Assembly (NCBI GenBank): GCA_018466975.1
Contig: CM031552.1
Location: 1,240,001 to 1,304,000, forward strand
Direction: 5' to 3'
Length of the DNA: 64,000 bases
DNA from: Sparassis latifolia
Lineage: Eukaryota; Basidiomycota; Agaricomycetes; Polyporales; Sparassidaceae
The position numbers and the translations under genes were made by a program. The notes under the pieces are model-generated. The model had not been told where the DNA came from and did no database searches. It saw only the letters and a program-made list of their open reading frames with translations. Of the stretch, positions 35,308-47,444 are shown one piece after another. The first letter of the stretch is position 1, and every line of letters begins with the position of its first letter.

Positions 35308-38003
35308 CTCAAGACGTTGGGCGCGCAGTCCGGAGACCTTCCTCTTGGGCTTTGATCTCTGCGTTAGAGGACGCGTAAGCATTCCTGACGAGCGAGAACA
35401 CGAAAAGGATACGTACGTAGCGCCAAAAAGGTGCTATAGTAGCGCGTAATAGGGAAATTTCCTGACGGAAATAATCCGTGACGGACAATCACAGCGACAA
35501 CAGTGCTCAGACCCACCGTAAGCAAACCATATTCCGTCATGGCCAGATTCACGCCACACAGAGCGCAACTCGCCTTCACTGTCGAGGCCCCAAACAGGCT
35601 TCAGGACGTCACGCACTTTCGGACCGCAGATTTCTTCGACGACATCGCGCGCGTCGGATTTCCCGTACCTATTCCATACGTCAGATTGCAATGACGGGCT
35701 TTGGCATGTAAGAAGTACCCTGTCGCAAAGATCACAACATCTGCGGCAAGCTCGGTGCCATCGCTGCAACTAAGGCCATTCTCCGTGAAGCTGTCAATTG
35801 TGGTACCACTCTTGAGCTTAATCTTGCCATCGATGATGTCCTGCGCGGCTCCAGTGTCTGAAGCCGTTCAACACAGTGTCCCGTGAACATATGAATGGAT
35901 ACCTACCCATGTAGTATCCACCTCCACGGCCGTAGAACAGAAGGAGCAAACCCGCGTTATCAGGTCCCAAGTTTGTTTTGAACCCCACACGCTTCAAGCC
36001 GTCTAACATTTCCCTGGCAAACATGCTCGTCAACCATCACGCATTCCCCATGGAGAAGTAGAGGACACACTTGTCAGCCGTCTCAGCGAGGTACGGGAAT
36101 ACACGCTTATTGAGCTGTCGAGTCACTGCCAGAGGATACGATGCAGTCACAAGGTCAGCGTAGTCGGTCGGCACGTCTTCAGTGTACAAGCCTAGCACCA
36201 AATATTCAATCAAGGTCGTATAACTCAATTAAAACCACGCACCGGCAAGCATGATGCGCACGGCCTTGACAGACATTACACATGTGGAGGACCGTTGGAA
36301 CCTGCGCCGACGTGAAGACCGGCTTCACGTTCACTATAGCATGCCAACTTACATTGTGACATCGAGTCCATGCTGGGAGCAGTCGCGAGCGATATCGTTG
36401 GCTTCACGTAAGGATTATAGATGTTAGTGCCTGCGCAGCCGAGCATATCACATTTGTACAAACCTGAATTGCAGGCGCCGACGACGACGACTTTCAGACC
36501 TTTGTAATTCTCGGCAGATGTATACTGAGAGGAATGAACGACTACACCCTTAAAACGCTCCTGTCGTTCGCGTTAGCTACGTGGACGTAGACATTCGCGT
36601 ATTCGTACCTGACCAGGAATCACCGGTAGGTGCGGTATTCCGCCACCTAGGCCAGTAGCAAAGACAAGATGGTTTGTTTCCAGACGTCGTGTGGAGCCAT
36701 TTCGCTGCACTGTGATGGTCCACGACTTGCGCTTGGAATCCCACTGGGCGTTGTCTATGTGCGAAGACGTCCATACATTGAGTTCGAGCGATTGAGCGTA
36801 GTTCTCCAGCCAATTGCCCAGCTGAGCATGTCAGTTGAGCAAAGCGCCGATGGGTGAATGTTCAGTAAGTTACCTTAGTGGCCGGAGCATATATCGGCCA
36901 AGTTGAAGGGAAACTGTATCGAACGGTGAATACAGTCCTGGAAAAATATGGTAACAAACTCACGGCATATATGGCATCTGATCGTACCCTTCGTGTTTCT
37001 CTCAGTACGAAAACAATGAGACGACAAACATTGCACGTACACACTGGATCGTGCAAACACAGAGTTTTGTACCGATTGCGCCACTGGGGATAAAAGGTTC
37101 AATGATCAGATTGACGTTTTGTCTGCACTAGAAAGGGAACGAACATTGTCACCAATGCGGGCGTTTCGCTCTATCACCAGGGACTGAACACCGATGCTCT
37201 TCAAGCGTGCGGCAACCTCCAAACCGTTGTGACCACCCCCGATTATTACAACGGTAGGGTGTCCATCAGCGAAGTCTACTTCTGCGCGACGCTTCTCTTC
37301 CCAGGTTCCTTGGTACATTCGAGGATCTCGCCGAGAGCCAACCTGGAAGACATGAGTGAATTCGAGACACGTGGATGCTGGACACATTCAAGAGTAAAGG
37401 CTGGTGCTACAGGTGCACGCGCTGCGCCCACTTCCCATATAACCAGTAGACTTCGAGTGCTGGGGGAAGGCATCTTACCTTCTCGGGAAACTCTTTGAGA
37501 GAGTTCATACCAGTGAACATCGTGTACGCCTTCCAACTGCTATCGGCAGTGGGAACCAGCCGGCATGTCCCAATACCCGTCCCTACAGCCGTCTCGAAGT
37601 AGAAGGAAAACAGAATGAATGCCAGATCCGGGTAAGGCCGATGAAGGACCGGAGCATGAAGAGCATCATCCCGGAGGGACAGAGGTCGGAAAGCAGAGGT
37701 GCGCAGATGATCATCTAGATAGCGAGCAATAGAAGAAGAGCCCTGTAAGGCACGGAAATCCCAAGAGAGTACGAGCAGATCTCTCCAAAAAGCATCCTGC
37801 AAGAATAGCTGAGTAGCTGAGGTAGGCTCCTCTTTGAGCGTGTCTATGAATTGCCTGAACCAGTCATGAGCCACCGCTGTGGGAGAAATATCAACTGGAA
37901 TCTGTGCGTTCAGTCTATCGAGAGTAGGAAGCTCGAAAGGACTCTCCCAAGAGGTAGTGTTTTTCGCTGCAGGGGATACCAAATTGTCCATGCCGGAAGC
38001 CAT
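35308..38003 (-). CDS. Flavin-containing monooxygenase with N-terminal NTF2-like region
   Basis: This is a class B FAD/NADPH monooxygenase, likely cytosolic, of roughly 600 residues. The start at 38003 (MASGMDNLVSPAAK) opens an N-terminal NTF2-like region (about residues 35-190). Then come the FAD Rossmann motif IIGGGHNGLE, WRNRYKTLCLHDPV, MPFPSTWPIYAPA, VFATGLGGGIPHL, and the fingerprint FKGVVVHSSQY (FxGxxxHxxxY, the flavin monooxygenase type). The NADPH site is VVVVGACNSANDIA, followed by MFQRSSTCVMSVKA, GGGYYMDTGAAQDIIDGKI, VVIFATGYGKS, VWGLDSEGELRSVW and a C-terminus ALQIKAQEEG with stop at 35310-35308. Every splice I followed keeps frame. The architecture matches fungal FMOs that oxygenate small molecules. 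The sesquiterpene synthase and P450s in the same window make a role in specialised metabolism possible but unproven. Confidence 0.87.
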
Positions 38004-40062
38004 ATCGCTGTAGATGAACAGAAGAACGACGAGAGGTGATGAGAGAGAGGAATATTGGTGAACAAGACTTGGCGCGTTTTGTTCACGGCAGAGACAGTCG
38101 CAGAAAATGAGAGAACGAGTCAGGTTAGCTGACTACGTCAAACACGAGACTGCGAACGTAATGGTCAGGAGATACCAGCTAAACTTCTCAGTGGACGCAG
38201 GTGTTCCATACCCAGAGACACGGGACGCGCGATATCAATCAGAGAAGGGTGCGTGATCAAGTCGTGGTGGCAGCTGTCTTGCTCATAGTGGGGATCCTTG
38301 CTGACCACACATTCCACGAGACATGTAGACAGACTTACGGCAGCATTGTACACTGAGGACTAGCTAGGTAGCCTGCGATCATGATTGAAAACTATCCGTG
38401 CACCCAGCCAATCAGAAGAACAGAAAGCGAGTCTAAGATCGGGTGGCGTAGAATCTGAATCGGGCCTGGTGGCACGGGACCATATTTTCAAGAACTTGAC
38501 AGGTGCCACCGTCGGATACTAGGACACCGTACAAGACAAGGAACGGATTAAACAGAGATACGAGTAGCAGACAATTCGGGAAAAGACCTTGCAGGGTCGT
38601 GGCGGAAGCAATCCTCGATCCTACTGTGGAAAATGTGGAAGAGCCTCCCGGACGTCAGACAGCATTAACAAGAGAGCGTAAACACCTCTAACAGTACCAG
38701 TAGATACCTTCCAGGCTGAACTCTTCCACGCGTGCACCGACGATAGTGGCTCATACTTCGTCATCAGCAACATTCTGAACTCGTGGCAATCTTCATCTGG
38801 CACCTAGACCACCGCTATGAAAACCCGCAGCAGGTGAATTTTCTGCATCGTAAGCTCGACGAAACAACTGAGATCCACAATATGTTTCAGCACGTCATCC
38901 TTGTACTCCTTCCGCTGTGCTGGGGGAATGTCCCCAGGGACATAACGTGGGCTTCGTTTCGACGATCTAGTGGTGACTTAGCCATCTCCGTTATGAGCAC
39001 CTGAGCAACAAATTCCGAAGTATTTACCGACGCCTTGACGGACCATCCTTCCGTCCAACGAATTCCGCGTATGAAGTCACTAGGTTCGACCCTGAATGTT
39101 AGCTCACCCATTCTCGTCCTGAACTCGTTGCGCTGGTAATCTTAGATACGTGCCATGGTACATGTTGTAGGACGGCGGCTTAACTTCATGAATGGAGAGA
39201 AACCACTTTCATCAGATCCGTTGATGCCATTGTCGCAGCTAGGATGAAGCGTAGCAAGCGAAACTTCGCCACCGAATCGAACGGCACCGACTTCATGATG
39301 CCCATTCGATCTGCATACCACAGATGTACAGTCCAGCCGTCTATCGTGAATCCAGGCTACGATTGGATGTCATGGGACAGTATTTCCAGCTGGTATTTCA
39401 CAGCCTGTCCGTGTTGGTTAGCACCTTACTAACGCCGGTGATTGCTCCTGAGCACGCAGTAATGCAGCTAGGTCACGGTCAGAATCAGTTGACAACATGA
39501 GGGTGCATAGGACTCACAGTTATTGGGGCACGTCGGGGAGTTCTGGATTCCAGCAAATTTGTCGCGGTAAGGCAGAACTTGGAAATAAATGGAGGTCCCG
39601 ATGAACAGAGTCCATGTGCAAGCCGTCGAACGGTCGACTTAATTAAGCATCATCTGTCTACTTCCATGTCGACTCCGGGTCATCAGTAGGCAGCGTCAGG
39701 AAGTATTAGCAAGATATCTCAACGAGCTCCTTATGGTGGTGGGAGTCTAATGAGAGAAGCCGATCCACCATGCGTTTCTTGGTAGGGTCATCAAATGGGA
39801 ACGACCACGTGATCATGTCCTCAAACGTTCAACGTCCGAGTCACATCAGATTCTGTCATGTCCTTTGCAAGTAAAACATAACTTGGCTAGGCCAAAGCAT
39901 AAAAGATTGGCATAGCTTTGCATGCCGACCTTCCTCGACTCTTCTCATGTTATACTGATTTAATCAGCACCAGCCTCTCTTGTCTTTACCCGATATCTTC
40001 AAGTCAAGACGATTTTGCAGCTCAGCTGGGAGATCCTCGATAATATGGAACGCTTTAAATGC
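38004..40062. other. Gene-poor stretch with unexplained minus-strand fragments
   Basis: About 2 kb lie between the monooxygenase start and the coilin-like stop. Minus-strand reading gives disconnected pieces at about 38621-38803 (DEDCHEFRMLLMTKY) and 38887-39135 (NEFRTRMGELTFRVEPSDFI, then RGIRWTEGWSVKASV). They look protein-like but cannot be joined with good splice sites or matched to a family I know. It may be a decayed gene. The rest appears non-coding. Confidence 0.4.
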
Positions 40063-41946
40063 TCACGCCACCAGTCGCCAATCCGCCTGTAGCACATCCT
40101 GCCAGTCATACCTTTCCTCGACACTTCCGGAGTCCTCGCCGACGACCAACCCTCCGAAGGATACCTCCACTGCGCCGTGCTCCTCCAACGGTTTCACCAC
40201 TAGCTGGTCTTCGTATGATACAACACGTCCGACGTTGAGAAGCATCTCAGGTGTGAAGGTGTTAGGGTTGATCCCGAGTGCCTGCACAAGTAAACGAGTG
40301 GACAGTGGAATGTTAGAACCACGGCAACGTACCTTCCATGCAACTTTACACCCTACTTGCAGTTGCGCTGGAGCAGTAATTTTTGTCAGTGAACTCCATC
40401 GCCCCTCGACAATACCTCGATCAAACGAAGGCGACAACTGAGATTCCGTTACAGAGTTGCAACCAGCAGAAGCACCCATCGTATCAGCACCGAGTGCCTC
40501 GTCAGGCTCATCGTATGGCAGGTAGCTGTCTTCCGCGGTAGCATCCTTCTCCCACGCTTTCACCTTGCTTTGCTTCTTCCTTTTCTTAGCAGGCAAGCCC
40601 TCCTCAACATCGACGCTCGTGATGAACATGTTTGGAGGCAGCTGCCCGCGTTCCTCTTTCTCCGACGGTGGGACCAAACGCACGAAGCTAGTCGAGCGGA
40701 TCGCATCTGCGACCTCGTTGCCTTGCGCACGAGAGAATGGAAGTACATCCTGCGCAGCCCCGACCTCGATGCGAGCTATATCCGCGGACACCTCTTCCGG
40801 AGAAGAGAAAACTATTTTGGCAGGTACGCCGAAAGCCAACGCATTCTTGAAACCTCTGCGCTTGTTTTTATTCTGCAGGCTCGCCATCATGAATGCTGGA
40901 GCAGCATTAGCTTCATTAGACGGGGTGACAGACTGCTCTTCCTCTGTCCGCGGTAGGCTTGTTGTCTCGCGTTGCGACGGGACGAGAGAGTGGACCTTAG
41001 AGCCCAGTGGAATCGCGTTGACGCTAGCAGGTTCCGCCGTCGCCGCCAGACGTTCGTACATCCGCTTGCGGCGGCGTCGGATGTTGCGATTATGCGTCCC
41101 AGGCTTTCCCTCTCCTGGTGGTACATGAGGTGTTTCAGTTCTCCTTATGACATGTGAGACTGGAGTTCGCGTGTAGCCGGAAAAAATTGCTGACTGGTTC
41201 GACTTATTCGTGGCTGGCGCTGACCTTTTAGCAGGTGTTCCGACTTTGGCTTTCGTGACGGCCAACATGCTAGCGCGAGCGGACGCAGAGGACGAAGATG
41301 AAGAGCTGTCTGAACTGTCCGAATCAGAGTCCGACGAGTTGGAGTCAGATTTGGGTTTGGACTCCGGTTCCGAGTCTGATTCGGAGGAAGAAGTCGACTC
41401 TGAATCTGAGGTCAATGAAGCATCGGCATGTATAGCCGCGCGTTTCGTTGAGACATTTAGCTGCAGTTTTCGAGACGCGGCTCGGGGCACTGGAGGCAGT
41501 GGTGTAGTGTCGCTCGGGTGCTTCGACCGCTTCCGAACGGGACCTGCTTCTGCAGCCATATGAGGGAAGAAAAGGAATAACGCAATTACCACATACCATC
41601 CGTAGATGCCTTACGCTTGTGGGAGGATACCACTGGGACGTGTCGGACACTGTTAACCGTGGAAAGGAGGACTATGAGAGCCTTCGATCGGCGATAGCAA
41701 GCAACAGACCAGTGTCAGAGCTTACACGATGAGGTCTCCATCTCTAACTACATCTATCGGACTGGAGTCGAGAAGCTCGAAGTCTTCCAAGACGAGAACG
41801 ATGTCTTGTGCACGAACGCGGCCATGGAAGGGTTGGAGCTCAGAGCAAAGCCTAGCTTTCATTTCCGAAACTGATGAGACAGAGTGTACGCTGTACCATG
41901 CCTTCACGGTTGGCAATGGCGCAACACTTTCGATCTTTACGCGCAT
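40063..41946 (-). CDS. Coilin-like protein (Cajal body scaffold)
   Basis: This is a predicted nuclear scaffold of about 560 residues. Exon 1 from the ATG at 41946 (MRVKIESVAPLPTVKAWYS) matches the coilin N-terminal ubiquitin-like domain, including VLVLEDFELLDSS and VVRDGDLIV. A middle exon (VRHVPVVSSHKRKASTD) and the next (GPVRKRSKHPSD) supply basic nuclear-localisation-like clusters. They are followed by a Ser/Asp/Glu-rich tract at about 41420-41285, a long disordered region with RNIRRRRKRMYERL, and a C-terminal Tudor-like domain (VGCKVAWK|ALGINPNTF, LLNVGRVVSYEDQLVVKPLE, YDWQDVLQADWRLVA), stop at 40065-40063. The exon chain (introns of about 75, 47 and 51 bp) keeps frame. The domain order ubiquitin-like, acidic-Ser, Tudor-like is that of coilin, which organises snRNP maturation. 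Fungal coilins are weakly conserved, so confidence is moderate. Confidence 0.72.
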
Positions 41947-42351
41947 ACTGCTCGAGAACTAAGGCCTGAGGAAGGATGATTCGGCGGACAGAGGCCAAGC
42001 CACCGAGTACACGCGTGACCGACAAAGGAAGTTCTTTCCCACGGAACGCGTCGATTTTCCAACCATTTGCATCCATCATACCCTCAATTCAGAGTGCTGT
42101 GACGTGAAGAATACTCGTGTTATGAGTTTGCAGTTTGTTTGATAACTCGAGCATGTCGTCAGTTTTTCGCTTGAGGTTCGCTTGGCCCATTTATGGCGCA
42201 TAGATGATAACAGACTCACTGGCAGTTCATGCTTCTCCTATCGACGTTACCATACGACGTACTTTAAGATACCAAAATCTAGTGAGCCGTCGGTCAAATT
42301 AGGGCCTACGTGTGGCTGGCTAGGCTTATGTCTGATGCATTCTCTTTAGGC
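41947..42351. other. Coilin promoter to transporter fragment
   Basis: No coding content was recognised. The DUR3-like homology starts abruptly at about 42352, right after a TTTAG acceptor, with none of the expected 5' exons upstream. Confidence 0.45.
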
Positions 42352-44102
42352 CATTGCAAGTGCTCCCGAATCGACCTCTAAGGCATATGTGAGAGACTTC
42401 TCAAGGTCATCGTTCGTACACCTTCTGACTAGATCCCTAGATGCTCTGAGCCCTTTCATGGTTCGCCGTTCCATGGGCATTTGCATCGTGCCTCGGGCTG
42501 GCTACGCGGGCGCTCCTTAACGACGTGAGGCCTTTTCCCTCTCGGCAGGGCATTATCTGATCACTATTCCAGCCAAAATTCCCAACATACCCGAATCCAC
42601 TGTCCGCCGCTCAGACAGGTGCGGGTTTGACGGCGCCTGCTGCTGCTGCCGTAGTTATGGGTAAGGGAGGTGCCGTTCTTATCCTGCTTGTCATCTGGTA
42701 AGAACTTGCCACTTTGAACTGCTGTGTATCTCACAAAAGGCTCCTGCAGTATGGCAGTTACCTCCGCTCTAAGTGCAGAGCTGATTGGCGTATCAAGCCT
42801 TTTGTGAGTTATCTTGGTATCTCCGGCGTCCCTCGACTGACGCATCATGTAGCGCGTACGAGTTAGTGCGCTGTGTTGGACACCAGCTGGTGAACGCCTA
42901 ATTCTTCTCGTTCACAGCTTATACAGGACCTACTACCCCCTTAACGCAACTGGCGCAGATATCGTCTGTGTCTCCCACTACTTCATCTGTGTCTGGGCCG
43001 TGTGGTGTGGTGCTTGGGCAACTATCGTACGTCTACGGTCTATCTATCATTCCGCCTCTCAGCTGTTCATGGGGGCGTAGCTGAATGCCGCGACCATCAA
43101 TCCCGGTTGGGTGAGTATGCGGCGTCCTCTCCTTCTAGCACCCGCTAAGATCGGTGTTTTTTCCAGCTGTTCTATGTGCTGTGAGTTCCCCTTCCTGTCG
43201 ACAGAAAATGAAACTTTACGCTGACCTTTTCCAGAGGTCTTGTCCTCAGCCCGATCGTGTTCCCAATCGGACTCACTGTAACTTAGTCCAAGCTCACGCG
43301 CGCAGGTATACTATGCGGGACTATTACCGGCGCTATTCTAAGTATGTTGGCCTGGATGATTACCTGCTGGAAGATTTCCGGTATGCCGCTTGTGTGCACT
43401 GCTACTGGGTCACGTGTTCTGATGTTTATCCAAGGCACTATCAACGTGACCAACCTTGCAGAACCGTACTCTGCCGTCACCGATGGGCTGACGGACCTCG
43501 TTTTCTTCGGGTTGGTCACGATATCCGTGTCTCTTGCGAATGCGTCTCACGCAATCAACTACTTAACGACTGTCATAAATTGAACGGATCAGACCTAGAG
43601 CCTGCCCACTACGACTTCGCGGGAACCCGTGCGATCGCGGTGTATGACGAGGTAGAGGCGGTGGCAGCCGTCGAAGATAGCAAATCTTCGTCCAGTGACG
43701 AGAACGAGGGTGCAGTCGTCGCGGAGCCGCCAAAGGGGGCCGCCAGCAGGGCTGAGCTCATGCGCGTCTTCAAGCGGGCGGCGTGGCACTGCCTCGCGCT
43801 GACAGTGATAGTCGGCATCATCGGTAAGTCTGAACGAACGGACGGTCTGCAACGATTAACTTCGTGGAGGTAGTGCCGCTGCCTATATTCTTCACGGAGT
43901 ACACGTTCAGCGGGAATTCTACAAGTTCTGGGTCGCCTGCACTATGTGAGTGGTGCCCGGGACTGTCTCTCCGTTTCCACTCACCCCTAGTTGACATCAA
44001 CATTTGGGCCGCGACCAGATCTTCTGCATAATTCTGCCTGTTTGGGAATCGAGAATGGAGATGGGAATCGCTTTGGGATCAATTATATTTGAGTGTCCAT
44101 GA
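42352..44102 (+). pseudogene. DUR3-type urea transporter (SSS family), 5'-truncated pseudogene
   Basis: Exon pieces read AIASAPESTSKAY, WFAVPWAFASCLGLATRALL, FPTYPNPLSAAQTGAGL, GKGGAVLILLVIW, MAVTSALSAELIGVSSL, YRTYYPLNATGAD, LSPIVFPIGLTVT, SKLTRAGILCGTITGAILS, GTINVTNLAEPYSAV, HYDFAGTRAIAVYDEVEAV, VPLPIFFTEYTFS and FCIILPVWESR. These are the C-terminal two thirds of a sodium:solute-symporter-type urea permease (DUR3), with introns still recognisable. The N-terminal third is absent. A TAG at 43284-43286 replaces the Trp expected in TVTWSK (TGG to TAG), and the exon joining after WVACT appears frame-broken. It cannot make a transporter. A functional DUR3 is expected elsewhere. Confidence 0.82.
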
Positions 44103-44630
44103 AAGTCACGCTAGATCTACTGGTACGCGAATGCTGAGGCTAACGTCGTCTCCGTTTGTACTTGTAATCTTGTATTTCTAAAATAAACAGTATACCGGCC
44201 TCTTCGTGTCAAGTGTCACACCTGGTGTTGAATTGAGTGAAATGGTACATTGCTATCCAGAGACTTACATGGAGATCTCTCAGTAAGATTGTCCATGAGC
44301 TCTGCTAGAGAGCAGGCTACGATACCTCGGTGCTCGAACCACTGATCTCCTGTTGACCTCAGCGCTGAGCGCAAGTGGATCTCACTCTCCCATGACATTT
44401 ACAGGATTTGACGTTTTTATTGCTGCTTGATCTCAACGCTATTTCTGCAGATATCATGGGCAATCTCGTCGGATATTTGCGCCCTGATCTCCTTCCGGTC
44501 TCTCGTCAGAATGGCGGTGTAGGTGACCACATTGAGCTACCATGTACTACGGCTGTCTATAGAGTTTGGCAGTAAACTACAGCCTAGAAAGACTTTTACT
44601 GATGTCATACAGATTTCATACCAATATCCT
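44103..44630. other. Intergenic 3' of the terpene synthase
   Basis: This stretch lies between the transporter pseudogene and the terpene synthase stop. The short minus-strand frame at 44216-44398 is without motif. Nothing supported. Confidence 0.45.
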
Positions 44631-45852
44631 CTACGCCCGGCGTGGCAACAAAGTCACCATCCTGTAGATCTGGATTTCCTTTCCTTTTCTCCCGAAATAC
44701 CGCCCGCTCTCGAAATTCCAGCAATCATTTGCTCGGACCCAATTAGCAAGTCCTCGCAAGTACTCAGTAGCATAGGTGTCCACCTCAGCACTCCAGGTAA
44801 GTTCCTTGGCTTCCGCCCAGCACTCGAAAAAGTGGTCGACTAGTTCTCGATGGAAAGCTTCAACCCAGAGCATCGCAGCGTCCAGGTCGATATGCAGGTC
44901 GTGCATAACTATGGAGATGATATTGTGCAGATCATCTCCCATTGCTTGCTCTTTGTTGAACGAACACAAGTCCTACATAGCATGAATGGTAAATAGTCAT
45001 GATCACAGCAGAGAGAGCCATGCACCTACGTTACCGACAATGATCAAATCCGTGGTGACCGCAGAAAGCCGGACGACGATAAGGTGGTAAAACATCTCGT
45101 CGGGGAGATCCATACCCAGCTCCAAAATTGCGTAAGAGGGCTCAGCTCCAATAGTTTTACGACGAATGTTAAGATAGTCGGCTATGCTACGCTTGTAATT
45201 CCGTTCACGATCTTCAGCCTGCTCTACTACAGATGCAGTGAAGCAGGTAAACTTGTCAATGATGCGTCGCTGAGATGTCGGACTCGCGGTGACAATTGCA
45301 AGCTCCCAAAACCTTCCGGAGTGTAAGATACAGCATTAATCAAAGATATAAACTGTCTGTGACTTACTGGCGAGAAATCTCTCCCAGTATATTTTCACCG
45401 TCAGGACGGGGCTTGTGAGGATTGTGCATGGCATCAATCACAATATCAGCAAGAACTTTGACCTCCTTCGCATCTTCTTGGTCGGTGTACTCGTCAAAAA
45501 CAAAGAATAAATTCATTATATCGCACCCGGTCCTGAGGTGTTCTGCGTGGAATATCTATATTGAGTTCGTGGCAGCAGCACATTATCAAAATCACCTCTG
45601 CTCGCAGTCGGATAAGCCAAGGATGCTAAGAGGCCTATAGGAGTACGGAAGTTAGACGAGGAAGAGGGACAAACAATTTATTCACTTACTGAAATCACAA
45701 CGGTCAAATGCGCTCTGACGTTCCGGCGAGAACGCTTGGAACGACCTGAACCAAACTGCTGATTCTGCCTTGACCTCTTCATAGTAAGGGTTAATATCCC
45801 TCGGCCAAGGCCAGTTGTTCAACGTCTCTGGAAGGCGGAATTGAACAGACAT
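44631..45852 (-). CDS. Sesquiterpene synthase, protoilludene-synthase-like
   Basis: This class I terpene cyclase of about 330 residues and five exons converts farnesyl diphosphate to a sesquiterpene scaffold with Mg2+. I chose the ATG at 45852 ([20 protein letters not shown]) because basidiomycete cyclases start in this way; an in-frame ATG at 45912 adds 20 residues. Exons continue [31 protein letters not shown], the aspartate-rich [53 protein letters not shown] and [15 protein letters not shown]. The last gives a complete NSE triad (N, S, E) split by an intron. Then come [29 protein letters not shown] with the Arg-Tyr pair, and LLPRRA, stop at 44633-44631. All residues needed for diphosphate binding are present. 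The overall pattern resembles the 1,11-cyclising clade (protoilludene type). The product needs experiment. Confidence 0.9.
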
Positions 45853-47009
45853 TTGAGCGCAGAGTGATTCTGACCCCTGCGGACTCTTAAGTATCGCCCA
45901 AGGAGCCCTCATAATCCAGTTGCTGAGGCCTCACTAGACCAACGCCATGTCAGGCACGTATCATCACACCGGCGACCGCGGTATTTTCGAATACATCTCG
46001 ATTCTCGGAACGAGAGGTCCATCTGTCAGGTTGAGATGATGTGAACAAGCACCCTAAAAGAAGTCGACAAATGTATCCGTACCAACTTTGAACCTGATAC
46101 CGCAGTGAGGGACATGTTGACACCGCATGCGTCACAGAAAAACCCCGAAACAGGAAACGCTAGATCGGATGTGAATCAAGTTCTTCCTTTCCAAACCCGA
46201 ATTTCGTGAATGGGACTAATGGTAACCTACCTACCGACCTACTGTGGTGTTAATCAGTCAGCCCATCGAGAGCGCACTTGTGCACACGCACCGGGCGGCG
46301 CACCCACCAGCATACCGTGCAATATCGGGGACAGAGACGTCGCGTATTAGAGTACTTTCTTCCAAGGTGACGGAATGTATGCTCAGTACTTACCCACCGG
46401 AAGGTCCGGCTGATGCCTATAAGAGATTTAAAATCGGAAAGGAGACGTGACCAAGCCCTAGTAGAGCGCCGATCGGCCCGACTAAGTACTGCACTGAGTT
46501 GCCAACTCAGTGCTCTCTCTCCCGGACCGACGTACGCGGCGAAATTTCTAAGTCTCCGCGCGACCGCATCCCTTCCTTGGCATTCGTTAACGCTTCGCGG
46601 GAGAAATCACCCGCACGGCAGACGCGCAGGTATGTGATTTCGTGTGGCCTGCAGTGACCTTTTCGACCTCCAACATAAACAAAGTTCTTTGACGTTAGAA
46701 AGTAGCACCTGTAGCCTTCCACTGCGAGCCATGAAGTCGAATACGTATGTGAAGAACCGTTGGGCGCTCGTCTGCCTGCAGCCTGTGCGAGAGGAGATCG
46801 AGTACTGTCTGTTTATGTAGTAGGCACACTTACTACACGGGTATTCTTGATACGGGCGTGATGCAAAAGCTTCGCCTAGTGCACGCTGTCGATGAGAAGT
46901 GATGGTGTCATTGGGTGACTTTCCGTAACGCGGTTGATTTAGAGACGACTTTTCTAGATTTTGTGTTCCAGTCTGCTAAACGCCCTGTAGACGCCCGAAC
47001 CACCTACAA
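45853..47009. other. Terpene synthase promoter side, non-coding
   Basis: No gene was seen in this interval of about 1.1 kb. It contains a near-perfect palindrome at 46491-46513 and ends at the MITE. Confidence 0.45.
46491..46513. repeat. 23-bp near-perfect palindrome
   Basis: Arms GCACTGAGTTG and CAACTCAGTGC are separated by a single C. It could be a binding site for a dimeric regulator or chance. It lies about 640 bp upstream of the terpene synthase start. Confidence 0.55.
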
Positions 47010-47444
47010 CAGGACCCCTGGCAATTGGCCAAGATGCCTGATCCTGAGAGGCCAAAAATGTCCGTTAGGAAAGTGCCATTTTTGACCCAAAATGTCCGCA
47101 AAAAATGAGGCATCACCCCCAATTTTTCGGTCCATGTCCGCGTTTTACCTCAGGCATGGCGTCGCGTTCGGCCCCAAAAAAGGAAATTTTGGGCGCTTTC
47201 GGGAAGGCGGCGAAGCCGCCGCCCCCTTCCGCCCTCCTTCGAGGCGCCTCCAGGATTTCACGAGCATTTGTCCGGTCCCGGATCAGGCCCCCCAGGTTCA
47301 GCCTTCCGATGTCCGCGAAATGGCTCAGGCTATATGGTGGTCAACCCCTTGATTTGTCCGTGAAAAACCAGGCATGAGGCTCTCGAAAGTCTAAATTTTG
47401 TCCGAAATCGGCTCAGGGATCCTCCCCAATTGCCAGGGGTCCTG
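47010..47444. mobile_element. hAT-like MITE with 19-bp terminal inverted repeats
   Basis: The left terminus CAGGACCCCTGGCAATTGG (47010-47028) is repeated exactly, inverted, at 47426-47444. The flanks carry a direct repeat CCTACAA (47003-47009 and 47445-47451), extendable to CCTACAAC if the first base of the element is counted. This fits a 7-8 bp target-site duplication. The interior of about 400 bp has no open gene and several ATGTCCG / AAATTTTG repeats. A short element with CAGG ends and a roughly 8-bp duplication fits a non-autonomous hAT-family element. The superfamily call is inferred. Confidence 0.8.

Noticed and set aside
36293..36310. Apparent frameshift in the FMO near QRSSTCVM
   Set aside because: On re-reading, the donor is AT|GTAAGT and the acceptor GCAG|G, which restores Met-Phe-Gln-Arg in frame. 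The gene is intact.
38621..39111. Protein-like minus-strand fragments
   Set aside because: I could not join them with plausible splice sites or match them to a family, so I describe the stretch but do not call a gene.
40565..41563. Long plus-strand frames over the coilin gene
   Set aside because: They are mirror frames of the minus-strand gene. Their acidic/Ser runs are the complement of the coding low-complexity tract.
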